A stretch of 25,922 nucleotides of DNA from DATGMB01 sp035293845 (GTDB taxonomy: Bacteria > Acidobacteriota > Terriglobia > Bryobacterales > Bryobacteraceae): contig DATGMB010000239.1 in the NCBI GenBank assembly GCA_035293845.1, forward strand, positions 1 through 25,922. Reading direction: 5' to 3'. This document shows, in pieces, positions 1 to 8,225 of the stretch. The translations under genes and the position numbers were made by a program. Below the pieces are notes generated by a model. The model was not told the origin of the DNA, ran no database searches, and saw only the letters and a program-made list of their open reading frames with translations. Every line of letters starts with the position of its first letter. The first letter of the stretch is position 1.

Positions 1-230
1 GCTCATGTATCCCCCTCCTTGTAGTTACGTAGGGCCGAGACTGCTAATGAATATTGGGGGGATTCTATTGCGGGCCGATACCGGTGTCAAGCCTGAAGCG
101 ATCGAATTTTTCAATGGCAACGATTCGCGCGCGACAGGCTGCTCGCAGGTAATAGGACTGCGCTCCGCGGCATTACAAGCTTTTACAGACCCTAACCTCC
201 CGATTGCGTCCAAAACATTGGAGGGAGAAG

Positions 231-500
231 ATGTTGAAAAGAATCGCGATTGCGACGCTGGCTCTGTCCGGCATTCTGGCGTTTGCCACGCCGAAAAAGG
301 CGGAGGCGCACACGAGCTTCGGCGTGTATGTCGGCGCGCCCGCGCCGGTTTACGTCAATCCGTACTATGCGTACGGATACCCGTACCCGTATAGTTATCC
401 CGCGTACGGTCCGACGTACAGTCTGGGCTTCGGGTGGGGCGGCGGCTGGGGCGGACACCATGAGTTCCACGGCGGCCACGGCTTCCACGGCCGTCGGTAA
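231..500 (+). CDS. Secreted Tyr/Gly/His-rich miniprotein (copy 1)
   Basis: An 89-residue protein of unrecognised family. Residues 1-26 form a clear Sec signal peptide (basic MLKR, hydrophobic core, likely AEA|H cleavage). The mature part begins with a Tyr/Pro-rich stretch of repeated Y-P/Y-x-Y units and ends in a Gly/Trp/His-rich tail with HH and HGG/HGR motifs. The ATG at 231 is chosen because GGAGG lies at 220-224, six nt upstream; an in-frame TTG at 204 lacks such support. It is the tandem paralogue of the gene at 590. The His-rich tail could bind metals and the Tyr/Gly/Pro composition is typical of cell-surface or coat-associated low-complexity proteins, but both roles are inference. That it is a real secreted protein is well supported; its function is unknown. 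Confidence 0.8.
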   Translation: MLKRIAIATLALSGILAFATPKKAEAHTSFGVYVGAPAPVYVNPYYAYGYPYPYSYPAYGPTYSLGFGWGGGWGGHHEFHGGHGFHGRR

Positions 501-521
501 TCCGCTGAACTGACGCGGGAT

Positions 522-559
522 GGCTCCGTTTACGACCTTTTACAGGCCCGTGCGGAGCC
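522..559 (+). terminator. Weak inverted repeat between the two miniprotein genes
   Basis: GGCTCCG (522-528) pairs with CGGAGCC (553-559) around a 24-nt loop, just after the stop of the first miniprotein gene and before the Shine-Dalgarno of the second. There is no T-tract. It could be an intercistronic RNA structure, a weak attenuator or chance. Confidence 0.25.
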
Positions 560-589
560 TCCTGCATCGAAAATAAGCGGAGGTGGAGG

Positions 590-850
590 ATGCTGAAAAA
601 AATCGGACTGGCCACATTGTTTCTGGCCGGAGCGATCGGCTTCGCGACACCCAAACCGGCTCAGGCGAGGCCTCACGTCTACGTGGGCGTCACCCCGTAC
701 GTCGAGCCCTACTATTATGGGTTTGGCTACCCCGATCCGTATCTCTACGGGCCTTATTACACGCCGTACTACAGCCCGTACGTGTATGGTTGGGGATGGG
801 GCGGCGGCCATCACTGGCATGAGCATGAATGGCACGGCCATCGCCGCTAA
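590..850 (+). CDS. Secreted Tyr/Gly/His-rich miniprotein (copy 2)
   Basis: An 86-residue paralogue of the upstream gene. The signal peptide again ends at residue 26 (AQA|R), and the two leaders share the same MLK-[KR]-I start and an F-A-T-P-K motif before the cleavage site. The mature part is a Tyr/Pro-rich block followed by a Gly/Trp then His-rich tail (HHWHEHEWHGHRR). GGAGG at 579-583 is six nt before the ATG, and a second GGAGG abuts it. The gap to copy 1 is only 89 nt, so the two are probably co-transcribed. A strong hairpin follows the stop. The leader is better conserved in kind than the mature sequence, consistent with duplication followed by drift of a low-complexity secreted protein. 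Function is not known. Confidence 0.8.
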   Translation: MLKKIGLATLFLAGAIGFATPKPAQARPHVYVGVTPYVEPYYYGFGYPDPYLYGPYYTPYYSPYVYGWGWGGGHHWHEHEWHGHRR

Positions 851-869
851 AAACTGAAGCGGCTCGCCT

Positions 870-897
870 GGCAGCGGGAGCCTGTGCTCCCGCTGCC
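870..897. terminator. Bidirectional hairpin terminator between convergent genes
   Basis: A perfect 12-bp GC-rich stem (870-881 with 886-897) and a 4-nt loop lie in the 55-nt gap between the miniprotein gene ending at 850 (+) and the BNR gene ending at 906 (-). On the minus strand a short T run follows about 20 nt further on; no T-tract is adjacent on the plus strand. Position and symmetry fit a shared terminator. Confidence 0.65.
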
Positions 898-905
898 GGC
901 CGGCG

Positions 906-3900
906 TTATTTGGGCGCGGGCGTTTCCGTAGTGGTGGGCTGTAACGGTTCGAGTTTCTGGGCGGCAAGCATGCGGTTGATGGGCGGCAGCCCGGCTGCGA
1001 GCGCGCCATCGAGCTTACCCTTCTCGGCATCGAGCTTCTCCGAAAGCAGCTTGAAGACATCGTAGGAGGCCGCGGTCGGACGTCCATCGCCGCGCTCGAT
1101 ACTCGCTTCGAGCGCCGCCAATTTATTGTTCAGTTTGATGGGGAAATTCAGCGGGTCCTGGCCGCTGCGGTTGCGGACCTGATAGACCGCTTCCTCGACA
1201 TCGGTTAGCTTGGCGCGGAGAGCGTCCATGGCGGTCTTCAGTGAGGCGTCCTGGCTCTTGTTGAGGCGGTCGTCCATCTGCTTCTTCAGCTCCCGGACCA
1301 GAATCACCATTTCATCGGCCTCGGTGAATTTCGCCTGAACCTGCATGGCTAGCGAAAACTGCTCCTGCAGATCCGCGAGCGTGACGTTATCGAGGCGGGG
1401 GTCCTTTTCGAGCTGCAGTTTGTCTGTGAGCGTTTTGCCGTTCGCGGTGAGACGTACCTGGTAGACGCCCGGCACGGCGAGCGGGCCCTGCGTGCTGCCG
1501 CCCCACAGGATCATGCCCTGGAAGCCCTTGGCGCCCGCGTACCGCTGGTCCCACTGGAAGTGATTGATGCCGGCTTTGTGCGGCACTGGCGGGTTGAAGT
1601 TGCCGCGGCCGCCGCCTTCCTCATCGCCGCCGCCCGCATCGCCCTCGGCCGCAGCGCCGCCCCGGCCTCCGCGGCCGCCCCGTGCGCGATCCTGCGCGGC
1701 GCTGCCGGTGAAGCTGCGCACCACCTGGCCTTTAGCGTCGAGGATTTCGATCTTCACCTCATCGGCCGGCTTGCCGAGGAAATACTCGATGCGCGCGGGT
1801 CCGATATTGCGCTGCGCCGGCGCCGCGTGGAACAGGTGCGCATCCTCGGTCACGACCGCGGGCGACAACTGGCGGAGCGCCGAGATGTCGTCCAGGATGT
1901 AGAACGAGCGGCCGTGGGTGGCGATCACGACGTCGTTGCCTTCGATCACCAGATCCGAGACCTGGGTATCGGGCAGGTTGAGCGAAATCGGCTGCCACTC
2001 GGCGCCGTCGTCGAAGGAAACGTAAATGCCGTGCTCGGTGCCGGCGAACAGCAACCCCGGCCGCACGGGATCTTCGCGCACGGCGTGCACGTAGTCGTCA
2101 TCGGGAATGCCGTTGACGATCCTGGTCCACGTCTTGCCGTAGTCGGAGGTCTTGAAGAGATACGTATGGCGGTCGTCGCTCTGGTAGTTCTTGGCGGCGA
2201 GGTAGGCCTTGCCAGCCTCGTGCGGTGAGGCATCGATCAGGCTGATCCGCGCAAAGTGCGGCAGGCCTTTGGGCGTGATCTCGGTCCAGTGCGCGCCGCC
2301 GTCGCGCGTGATGTAGGCGACGCCGTCGTCGGAGCCCGTCCAGATGGTCTGCGCCTCCTTGCGCGAGGGCGCGATGGTGAAGATCGTGCCGTAGATTTCC
2401 GGGCCGTTCTGGTCATGCGTGATGGGGCCGCCGGAGTCGCGCAGCGTCAGGGGATCGTTGCGCGTGAGGTCCGGGCTAATCTTCTGCCAGCTATGGCCGT
2501 CGTCGGTGGTCTTCCAGAGGTGCTGGGAGGACGTGTAGAGGACGTCCGGCTGGGTCGGGGAGAAGACGATCGGGAAGGTCCACTGCCAGCGCTCCGGCAG
2601 CGAGCCCGCGGATTCGCCGGAGAAAAAGAGCGGATACACCTGAATATCGCGTGTGTAGTTGGTGCGCCGGTCGAACTTGGTGAGCAGCGCGCCCTGGCTG
2701 CCGGCGTAGAACAGATTGGGGTTGGTGGGATGCGGCGCGATATAGCCGCTCTCGCCGCCGCCCACCGCGTACATCACGGCCTGGCCGCGCCCGCCGCCAC
2801 CGAAGCCGCGGCCGCCCGCGGCGCTCGAGACGCAGACCGTCGAGCTATCCTGCTGCGCGCCGCAGACGTGATACGGCGTCTCGTGCGTCACGGCGACGTG
2901 GTAAAGCTGAGCCGTCGGGTAGGCCTCGCTGGTCCAGGACTGGCCGCCGTTGATCGAGACCGTGCCGCCGCCATCGTTGCTTTCGATCATGCGCTCGGGG
3001 TGGTTCGGGTCGATCCACAGGTCGTGGTTGTCGCCGTGCGGCGGGCGGATCTGGCGGTATGTTTTCCCGCCATCCGTAGATTTATGGAAGCCCACGTTCA
3101 AAACGTAGACGGTGTCCTTCGCCTGGGGATCGGCGTAGATGCGTGAGTAGTAGAAAGCCCGCTGGCGGAGCGCGCGATCCTCGCTGACCTTGCGCCACGT
3201 GGCGCCGGCATCGTCGGAGGCGAACACGCCGCCGTTTTCGTTTTCCACGATGGCGTAGACGCGGTTGGAGTCCGCGCCGGAGATGGCAACGCCGATCTTG
3301 CCGATGATTCCCTCGGGCAGCCCCGGATTGCGCGTGATTTCGGTCCAGTGATCGCCGCCGTCGGTGGTCTTGTAGAGCCCGCTGTCCGGCCCGCCGCTGG
3401 TCAGACTCCAGGAGGTGCGGTTGGCGTCCCAGATCGCGGCGAAGAGCACATCCGGGTTGTGGGGGTCCATCACGAGGTCGACGGCTCCGGCGTGGTCACT
3501 CTTGAAGAGCACCTTCTGCCACGTCTTGCCGCCGTCCCGCGAACGGTAGACCCCGCGTTCGGTGTTGCGGCCGTAGGGATGCCCGAAGGCGGCGGCGTAG
3601 ACAATATCGGGATTTCGCGGGTGGACGCGGATGCGCGCGATCGCCTGCGTGTCGGTGAGGCCCATGTGGGTCCACGTTTTGCCAGCATCGGTGGATTTGT
3701 ATATTCCATCACCTTGCATGATGTTGCCGCGGAGCTCAGTCTCTCCCATGCCGATGTAAACGATGTCCGGATTCGATTCCGCGACGGCCACCGCGCCCAC
3801 CGACGAGCTGTGCAACTGGCCGTCGGTCACGGGGTGCCAAGTGAGCCCGCCATCGGTGGTCTTCCACAGACCGCCGCCCACGGCGCCGAAATAATATTCG

Positions 3901-4061
3901 TACGGCCGGCTGGCTGAACCCGCGCAAGCGATGGAGCGTCCGCCGCGCAGCGGACCGATGCTCCTCCATTCGAGCGAGCCGAAAATCGCGGGGTCGTACT
4001 TCGCCGCCGCGCAGATTATGGCCGATCCCAGGACCAGAAACGAAAGGGAGATTTTGCGCAT
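906..4061 (-). CDS. Secreted sortilin-type BNR/Asp-box beta-propeller protein
   Basis: A 1051-residue exported protein with a Sec-type leader (residues 1-19, AAA before the mature part). Residues about 20-740 hold roughly eleven Asp-box motifs of the form (S/T)-x-D-x-G-x-x-W, for example KTTDGGLTW, KSTDAGKTW, RSRDGGKTW and KTTDDGHSW, as in VPS10/sortilin-type and BNR-repeat glycoside-hydrolase-like propellers. After the propeller comes a segment resembling a FlgD-type Ig fold (about 755-785), then an Arg/Gly/Glu low-complexity stretch (about 785-820), and a helical C-terminal region rich in charged residues. Such proteins are abundant in Solibacter-like Acidobacteria, and annotation as glycosyl hydrolase is usually unsupported by catalytic residues. 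A role in extracellular binding is likely; the substrate is unknown. A perfect TATAAT sits seven nt upstream of the ATG, with no Shine-Dalgarno. Confidence 0.9.
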   Translation of the reverse strand: MRKISLSFLVLGSAIICAAAKYDPAIFGSLEWRSIGPLRGGRSIACAGSASRPYEYYFGAVGGGLWKTTDGGLTWHPVTDGQLHSSSVGAVAVAESNPDIVYIGMGETELRGNIMQGDGIYKSTDAGKTWTHMGLTDTQAIARIRVHPRNPDIVYAAAFGHPYGRNTERGVYRSRDGGKTWQKVLFKSDHAGAVDLVMDPHNPDVLFAAIWDANRTSWSLTSGGPDSGLYKTTDGGDHWTEITRNPGLPEGIIGKIGVAISGADSNRVYAIVENENGGVFASDDAGATWRKVSEDRALRQRAFYYSRIYADPQAKDTVYVLNVGFHKSTDGGKTYRQIRPPHGDNHDLWIDPNHPERMIESNDGGGTVSINGGQSWTSEAYPTAQLYHVAVTHETPYHVCGAQQDSSTVCVSSAAGGRGFGGGGRGQAVMYAVGGGESGYIAPHPTNPNLFYAGSQGALLTKFDRRTNYTRDIQVYPLFFSGESAGSLPERWQWTFPIVFSPTQPDVLYTSSQHLWKTTDDGHSWQKISPDLTRNDPLTLRDSGGPITHDQNGPEIYGTIFTIAPSRKEAQTIWTGSDDGVAYITRDGGAHWTEITPKGLPHFARISLIDASPHEAGKAYLAAKNYQSDDRHTYLFKTSDYGKTWTRIVNGIPDDDYVHAVREDPVRPGLLFAGTEHGIYVSFDDGAEWQPISLNLPDTQVSDLVIEGNDVVIATHGRSFYILDDISALRQLSPAVVTEDAHLFHAAPAQRNIGPARIEYFLGKPADEVKIEILDAKGQVVRSFTGSAAQDRARGGRGGRGGAAAEGDAGGGDEEGGGRGNFNPPVPHKAGINHFQWDQRYAGAKGFQGMILWGGSTQGPLAVPGVYQVRLTANGKTLTDKLQLEKDPRLDNVTLADLQEQFSLAMQVQAKFTEADEMVILVRELKKQMDDRLNKSQDASLKTAMDALRAKLTDVEEAVYQVRNRSGQDPLNFPIKLNNKLAALEASIERGDGRPTAASYDVFKLLSEKLDAEKGKLDGALAAGLPPINRMLAAQKLEPLQPTTTETPAPK

Positions 4062-4068
4062 AGGCGTG

Positions 4069-4074
4069 ATTATA
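4069..4074 (-). promoter_or_regulatory. -10 element of the BNR gene, leaderless geometry
   Basis: The minus strand reads TATAAT here, seven nt before the ATG at 4061. Initiation about seven nt downstream would start the mRNA at the start codon itself. No convincing -35 hexamer was found 16-18 nt upstream. Confidence 0.5.
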
Positions 4075-4190
4075 GCGCCGGATCGCCGCTGGTACTTGCT
4101 TTCGGAAACGGTACCTTGTAGGCCATTCGGAAGTATAAGACCTATAACTATTTCAGTACCAAATTTCCGGTGTTAAAACGATTCAAGTGC

Positions 4191-4199
4191 TGATATTAT
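4191..4199 (+). promoter_or_regulatory. Extended -10 promoter for the 76-residue CxxC protein
   Basis: TG-A-TATTAT is an extended -10 motif (hexamer 5/6 to consensus). It would initiate near 4206 and give a leader of about 26 nt before the ATG at 4232. The hexamer 17 nt upstream (TGTTAA) is a poor -35, as is usual with extended -10 promoters. Confidence 0.4.
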
Positions 4200-4231
4200 T
4201 GATTTCGCCGCGCCCCCTGGAACCCGAAACA

Positions 4232-4462
4232 ATGCATCACAATTGTCCGGAATGTAGCCGTCTATGGAATGAATACGCTCTCGCGACCCGGCACTATCTG
4301 AAGGTCGAGGGCAAACTGCGGATCGCCGACACCTCGCGCGATGAAGACGCGCTGGTGCGGCTTCGTCCCATGCTCGAGCAGGCGGCGGCGGATCGCTCGG
4401 AATTACGGCGCCTCATCGAGCAGCACCAGGCGCAACCGCGGGTGGATGCAGCGGCGATGTAG
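4232..4462 (+). CDS. Small CPEC-motif hypothetical protein
   Basis: A 76-residue protein starting MHHNCPECSRLWNEY. The only pair of cysteines is a single C-P-E-C knuckle near the N-terminus, with two preceding histidines. The rest is predicted helical and charged, ending in an Ala/Gln-rich tail. The ATG at 4232 is preferred over an in-frame ATG at 4187: the extra 15 residues would look unlike the rest, and an extended -10 motif lies between the two. One CxxC plus HH could bind a metal alone or through dimerisation; this is inference. It is transcribed away from the BNR gene and towards the aminotransferase gene, with 54 nt between the convergent ends. No family recognised. Confidence 0.65.
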   Translation: MHHNCPECSRLWNEYALATRHYLKVEGKLRIADTSRDEDALVRLRPMLEQAAADRSELRRLIEQHQAQPRVDAAAM

Positions 4463-4516
4463 GCCGCGGCGGTCCGCTCCGTGGCCAGACCGCGCGCGAC
4501 TGCTTTGTTAAATTTG

Positions 4517-5788
4517 TTAAGACTTTAATTCCCGCTCCACCATATCCGCGAACCAGTCCACCTCACTTAACGTCGTGTAGATGTTGGGCGTAACGCGCAG
4601 GCCCGTGTACTCTTCGTGCGGCACGTAGGCGGTCAGGATGCGGTACTTGTTCCACAACGCGTCGTGAATCTTCGCCGCGTCGGCGCCCTGGAAGGCGAGG
4701 AAGCCAATGCCGCAGGATTGCGCGCGGTCGGCGCTGTGGAGAATGCGGCACTTGGGGTGCTGCGCCAGGCGCAACGCCCAGCGGTCGCGGAGATAGCGCA
4801 GGCGCTCCGCCTTGCGGTCGATGCCGATGTTCTGGTTGAAGATCAGGGCCTCGCTGATGGCATTGTGATTGGCCGCCGGGTGCGTGCCGATCTCCTCGAA
4901 CTTGCGGATATCGCCGTCCTGGCGCTTCTCGGCGGCCATCAAGGGCCAGGTCGAGGCGATGCGCGATTTCCGCACGTAGAGAAAGCCGGTGCCCACGGGC
5001 GCGTAGGTCCACTTATGAAGGCTGGTGCCGTAATAATCGCATTCGAGGTCCGAAATGCGGAAAGGAAAATGGCCGAAGGCGTGCGCGCCATCCACGATCA
5101 CCGGGATGTTGCGCTCGTGCGCCATGCGGCAGATGCGCTGGATGGGGAAGATCTGGCCGGTGCGATTGGTGATGTGGCAGACCAGGATGAGCCTGGTCCG
5201 CGGTGTGACTGCCTGCTCGAAGCGGCGGTACAGGTCGTCCATCGAGGGCGGCGGCACAGGGAAGGAAATCGCCTTGAGCACGATGCCTTCGCGCCGCTCG
5301 CGCTGGCGGAACGTGGTGAGCATGCGCGGGTAGTCCTGATTGGTGGTGAGGACTTCATCGCCGGGCTTGAGGTCGATGCCGTACTGCGCGTTTTCGAGCG
5401 ATTCGCTGGCGTTTCGGGTGATCGCCATTTCTTCCGGATCGCAGCCGGCCGCGGCGGCCAGGCGGCGGCGCACATTTTCGATCTGCGGCTCGAGCTCGTT
5501 GATCATGGTGTGCCACGGACCCATGTCGCTGTATTCGAGATAGCGCCGCATGGCGTCCTGCACGGTGCGGGGGGAAGGGCAGACGTGGCCGTTATTGAAA
5601 TTGAGGATATTGCGGTCGATGCTGAAGGCGCCGCGGATCTCCGCCCAGTAGTCCTCATCGCGCGCCGCTTCCTCCGGGCTCCGGCCGGCTACGGCGCTGG
5701 CGGCGGCGCGCACGCGCTCGATGGCGTTGTCCTGGAATGCCGCCGCCGCTCCGGCGGCAACGAGTGGAAAGAAGCTCCTGCGATGCAT
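4517..5788 (-). CDS. Tat-exported class V aminotransferase-like PLP enzyme
   Basis: A 423-residue PLP fold-type I protein of the class V aminotransferase / isopenicillin-N-epimerase-like group. The N-terminus MHRRSFFPLVAAGAAAAF looks like a twin-arginine leader (RRSFF plus hydrophobic alanines), implying folding with cofactor before export. The PLP-pyridine aspartate is D233 in VDGAHAFGH and the Schiff-base lysine is K259 in GTSLHKW. The substrate-side motif HPAANHNA is also present. Exported members of this family are common in Acidobacteria and Planctomycetes-like genomes; the substrate is not predictable from sequence. It lies 36 nt downstream of the CHAD gene on the same strand, so it may be the last gene of that unit. 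A cysteine desulfurase role is unlikely because of the export signal. Confidence 0.88.
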   Translation of the reverse strand: MHRRSFFPLVAAGAAAAFQDNAIERVRAAASAVAGRSPEEAARDEDYWAEIRGAFSIDRNILNFNNGHVCPSPRTVQDAMRRYLEYSDMGPWHTMINELEPQIENVRRRLAAAAGCDPEEMAITRNASESLENAQYGIDLKPGDEVLTTNQDYPRMLTTFRQRERREGIVLKAISFPVPPPSMDDLYRRFEQAVTPRTRLILVCHITNRTGQIFPIQRICRMAHERNIPVIVDGAHAFGHFPFRISDLECDYYGTSLHKWTYAPVGTGFLYVRKSRIASTWPLMAAEKRQDGDIRKFEEIGTHPAANHNAISEALIFNQNIGIDRKAERLRYLRDRWALRLAQHPKCRILHSADRAQSCGIGFLAFQGADAAKIHDALWNKYRILTAYVPHEEYTGLRVTPNIYTTLSEVDWFADMVERELKS

Positions 5789-5824
5789 GCTGCATCGTAA
5801 AGCGGGGCGGGCGTGGCCGTCAAG

Positions 5825-6703
5825 CTACGCAGTTCGCGGCACCGGCACCGGACCGGCGGTGCTGCGGGCCATCGGCCTCGGGCTCACGGGTTCGCTGGCG
5901 GCGAGCAGGCGCGGATGCTGCTTCGCCGGAAATGTCTCCGCCCACACCTCGCGGAACTGCCGCGCGCGCTTCCGCTGGCGCTTCTTCAGCCAGTCCGCGA
6001 TCTCCGGGGCGGCGCCGAACCGCTTCGCCTGATCGCGGGTCATGCGGGCATCCTGCGCATCGCCGAGCGCTGTCTGCACCGCTTTCAGCTTCTCCAGCCA
6101 TTCGCCGGCGGAAGCGGGCATGGCCGGCGCGAGCAGCTCGATCGTGTACCGCAGCTTCTTGCCTTCGATGCGCAGCCGGTGCAGTTGGCGCGCGGACGCC
6201 TTGGTCTCGGCGGCCGCTTCGCCGTGCTCGAGGAATTTGCGCATCTTTTTCTCGATATTGCCCGGGATGCCCGCCGGCGGCGTGGCCGGCATCAGTTGCT
6301 CCGCCCAGCACGACGCCCCTCCGCCCGATTTCCAACGCCGCAGCGCGTCACCGAGTGCGCGCGCCGATTTGCTCCGCTCCGCCGACAGTTTTGCCCGCAG
6401 CACCGCAACACCATCGAGAGGGCACTTGGAGAGGATCTTGAGCGCGATGTCGAAATCGCGCACCTCGCCCGCCGCGTCCATCAGCGTTTTCAGCTCACGC
6501 CGGATCTGCTTGGTCTCGGCGCGCGGCAGAACATCCCGGAACGCCGCCAGCGCCTGCGTGAACCGCCGCACCGCGACGCGCAGGTCGTGGACCCGTTCGG
6601 CTCCCTGCGCGCGAAGCGCCGCGCCGGCCTCCTCCTGCAGCCGCTCCAGACCTCTGGCGATCGCATCGGACACAAACCCGGCTTGTGCGGGGGAGGACTG
6701 CAT
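5825..6703 (-). CDS. CHAD-domain protein (polyphosphate-binding type)
   Basis: A 292-residue protein with two CHAD half-repeats: VHDLRVAVRRF at about 38-48 and LHRLRIEGKKLRYTIELL at about 174-191. CHAD domains are all-helical, carry conserved His and many Arg/Lys on one face, and bind inorganic polyphosphate. There is no CYTH/triphosphatase domain here, so it is a stand-alone CHAD protein. The ATG at 6703 is chosen; a TTG four codons upstream would overlap the -10-like TATAAT at 6715-6720. There is no Shine-Dalgarno. The C-terminal 30 residues are Pro/Ala-rich and probably disordered. It sits 42 nt downstream of the phosphodiesterase gene and upstream of the aminotransferase. Confidence 0.9.
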   Translation of the reverse strand: MQSSPAQAGFVSDAIARGLERLQEEAGAALRAQGAERVHDLRVAVRRFTQALAAFRDVLPRAETKQIRRELKTLMDAAGEVRDFDIALKILSKCPLDGVAVLRAKLSAERSKSARALGDALRRWKSGGGASCWAEQLMPATPPAGIPGNIEKKMRKFLEHGEAAAETKASARQLHRLRIEGKKLRYTIELLAPAMPASAGEWLEKLKAVQTALGDAQDARMTRDQAKRFGAAPEIADWLKKRQRKRARQFREVWAETFPAKQHPRLLAASEPVSPRPMARSTAGPVPVPRTA

Positions 6704-6714
6704 GTGCCGTAACA

Positions 6715-6720
6715 ATTATA
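6715..6720 (-). promoter_or_regulatory. -10 element upstream of the CHAD gene
   Basis: The minus strand reads TATAAT, 11 nt before the ATG at 6703, in an AT-rich island inside a GC-rich region. Initiation would leave a leader of about 4 nt. The -35 position is weak (CCACCG). Confidence 0.4.
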
Positions 6721-6745
6721 AATAATTGGAGCCGGTGCGGTGGCT

Positions 6746-7198
6746 TCACGCCAGGTCAATAAACTGCACCGCCCACGGCAGGCGGCCCGTCTCGAGGAGC
6801 GCGACCGTGACCGGCAGGCGGAAGCGGCGCGGGCCGGCGCTGCCGGGATTGATGTAAAGAACGCCCGCGCGCTCGCTGCATCCGGGCTGATGGGAATGGC
6901 CGCTCACCACCGCGGAGAAACCGGCGGCTTGGGGATCGAGCGCGAGTTGGTTCAGGTCGTGCAGGACATAGATTCGCGCCCCCGCGATCTCCGCGACGGC
7001 AGTTTCCGGAAGCTCGCGCGCCCACGGGGCAGTATCGATGTTCCCCCGCACTGCCACGACCGGGGCGATCGCGGCGAGAGCCGGCAGGATCTCCGGCTTC
7101 CCCACGTCCCCGGCGTGGACGATCAGCTCCGAGCCGGCGAGAGCGCGCAGCGCCTCCGGCCGCAGCAGACCGTGCGTATCGGAGATCAGGCCGACCAC
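6746..7198 (-). CDS. YfcE/MJ0936-type metallophosphoesterase
   Basis: A 150-residue calcineurin-like phosphodiesterase. All family metal and catalytic motifs are visible: D7-x-H9 (SDTHG), GD (D31 in HAGDVG), GN (N53 in VRGNID), H80 (VLHD), GHSH (H101, H103) and the NPGS turn near residue 117. The length matches the YfcE/VPS29-like single-domain family, which binds two divalent metals and hydrolyses phosphodiesters; the natural substrate is usually unknown. The start is a GTG at 7198, ten nt after the stop of the upstream outer-membrane-like gene, because residues before it do not resemble the family. There is no signal peptide, so it is cytoplasmic. Its coupling to the upstream gene suggests one transcript. 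Confidence 0.93.
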   Translation of the reverse strand: MVGLISDTHGLLRPEALRALAGSELIVHAGDVGKPEILPALAAIAPVVAVRGNIDTAPWARELPETAVAEIAGARIYVLHDLNQLALDPQAAGFSAVVSGHSHQPGCSERAGVLYINPGSAGPRRFRLPVTVALLETGRLPWAVQFIDLA

Positions 7199-7208
7199 GC
7201 CCGCCGCG

Positions 7209-8180
7209 CTACTCGGAATGCCAGCGCACGCCGACGAAGGCCGCGACCGGCGTGCCGTACATGTACTCCGCCGCCTGGGGCGAGGTCTTGAAGTGGAACG
7301 CCTTGGCGCCGGCGCGAAATTCAATCTTGCCGAAGCGGAGATTGGCGGAGGCGTCGGCATCCCATACGGTATCGCGGTGCGGGAAAGCGAAGCCGGAAGC
7401 CTCGGCTTCGAGCCGCAGATGGCGGCCGCTGAAATACTGCGCCTGCAAGCCGAATTCCGGGTAAATGAACCAGCGGGAGCCGACGGCGGCGTAGCTGATC
7501 GGGTTGCCGTTGACATCTACCAGCGGCGCTCCAGTCGAATCGACCAGCGGCAACTGCGGCGCATCGAACGAGGTGCGGATGCCGGTATATTGGATCTGCC
7601 AGAGCGTCTTGAGGCGGAAGCGGCGGGACTCCACCGGGTACGGCCAGGTGAGGTAATCGAATGAGATTTTGGCGTTTTGCAGACGGTAGTTGGTGCTGAC
7701 CCAGGTGCCCGCCGGATAGGTCTGGTTCCACACTTGCAGGTTGTTGGGAATGCTGGTGATGTTGCCCGCGGCGGTCGACTCCCAGTAGCTGAAGCGCAGC
7801 GCGTTGTGCAGTCCGAGTGCGATGCCGATCTCAGCGCCCTCGGCGAACTTCGGCTTGCCCTGCATCTGCACGTACGGACTGATCGTGCCGCTCACGGTGG
7901 CGCCGGTTTCGGTAGTGGGGCTGGAGACGAACGCTTTGCCCGCGTTCATGACGGGCTGCTGCGTGGGGAACCAGGCATCCACTTCGGCCCACCATCCGGT
8001 TTCACCGGGCTGGCGCACGTCCGGGACCTTGGGCGGAGGCGGAGGCGGCGCCTGCAGGCGCGGCAGCGAAGAACTGCCCGGCGGCGGCGCCTGCTGCTCG
8101 GGCGGTTTCTGCTGATCCTGCGCAGCCGCGACCGCCGCTCCAAGGCAGATGACTAAAAGACCGTTTACGAAGCGCTTCAT
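7209..8180 (-). CDS. Predicted outer-membrane beta-barrel-like protein
   Basis: A 323-residue exported protein of no recognised family. Residues 1-20 are a Sec leader (MKRF, hydrophobic core, AAA|Q). Then comes a Pro/Gln-rich linker with a run of prolines (about 21-57), and from about 60 onward alternating hydrophobic/aromatic strands with many Trp/Tyr/Phe residues, ending in VRWHSE. Such strand periodicity fits an outer-membrane barrel of 10-14 strands, although the last residue is not the classical terminal Phe. The ATG at 8180 is chosen for its leader; an ATG seven codons upstream (8201) is possible. It is followed at 10 nt by the phosphodiesterase gene. It diverges from the ECF sigma gene, so it could be a target of that sigma factor (inference). 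Confidence 0.8.
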   Translation of the reverse strand: MKRFVNGLLVICLGAAVAAAQDQQKPPEQQAPPPGSSSLPRLQAPPPPPPKVPDVRQPGETGWWAEVDAWFPTQQPVMNAGKAFVSSPTTETGATVSGTISPYVQMQGKPKFAEGAEIGIALGLHNALRFSYWESTAAGNITSIPNNLQVWNQTYPAGTWVSTNYRLQNAKISFDYLTWPYPVESRRFRLKTLWQIQYTGIRTSFDAPQLPLVDSTGAPLVDVNGNPISYAAVGSRWFIYPEFGLQAQYFSGRHLRLEAEASGFAFPHRDTVWDADASANLRFGKIEFRAGAKAFHFKTSPQAAEYMYGTPVAAFVGVRWHSE

Positions 8181-8225
8181 GAAGCTACCATTGTGCAACA
8201 TTGCAAGGCGCTTGCGTCTGTTTCC

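Noticed and set aside
9..63. Inverted repeat ATCCCCC/GGGGGAT in the first 63 nt as a riboswitch
   Set aside because: A 7-bp stem with a 41-nt loop and no recognised aptamer core; the distance to the first gene is also large.
906..4061. Calling the BNR protein a sialidase or glycosidase
   Set aside because: Asp-boxes are structural; the sialidase arginine triad and nucleophile were not identified.
4469..4493. Hairpin GCGGTC/GACCGC after the CPEC gene as a terminator
   Set aside because: Only six base pairs with a 13-nt loop; too weak to call in such GC-rich DNA.
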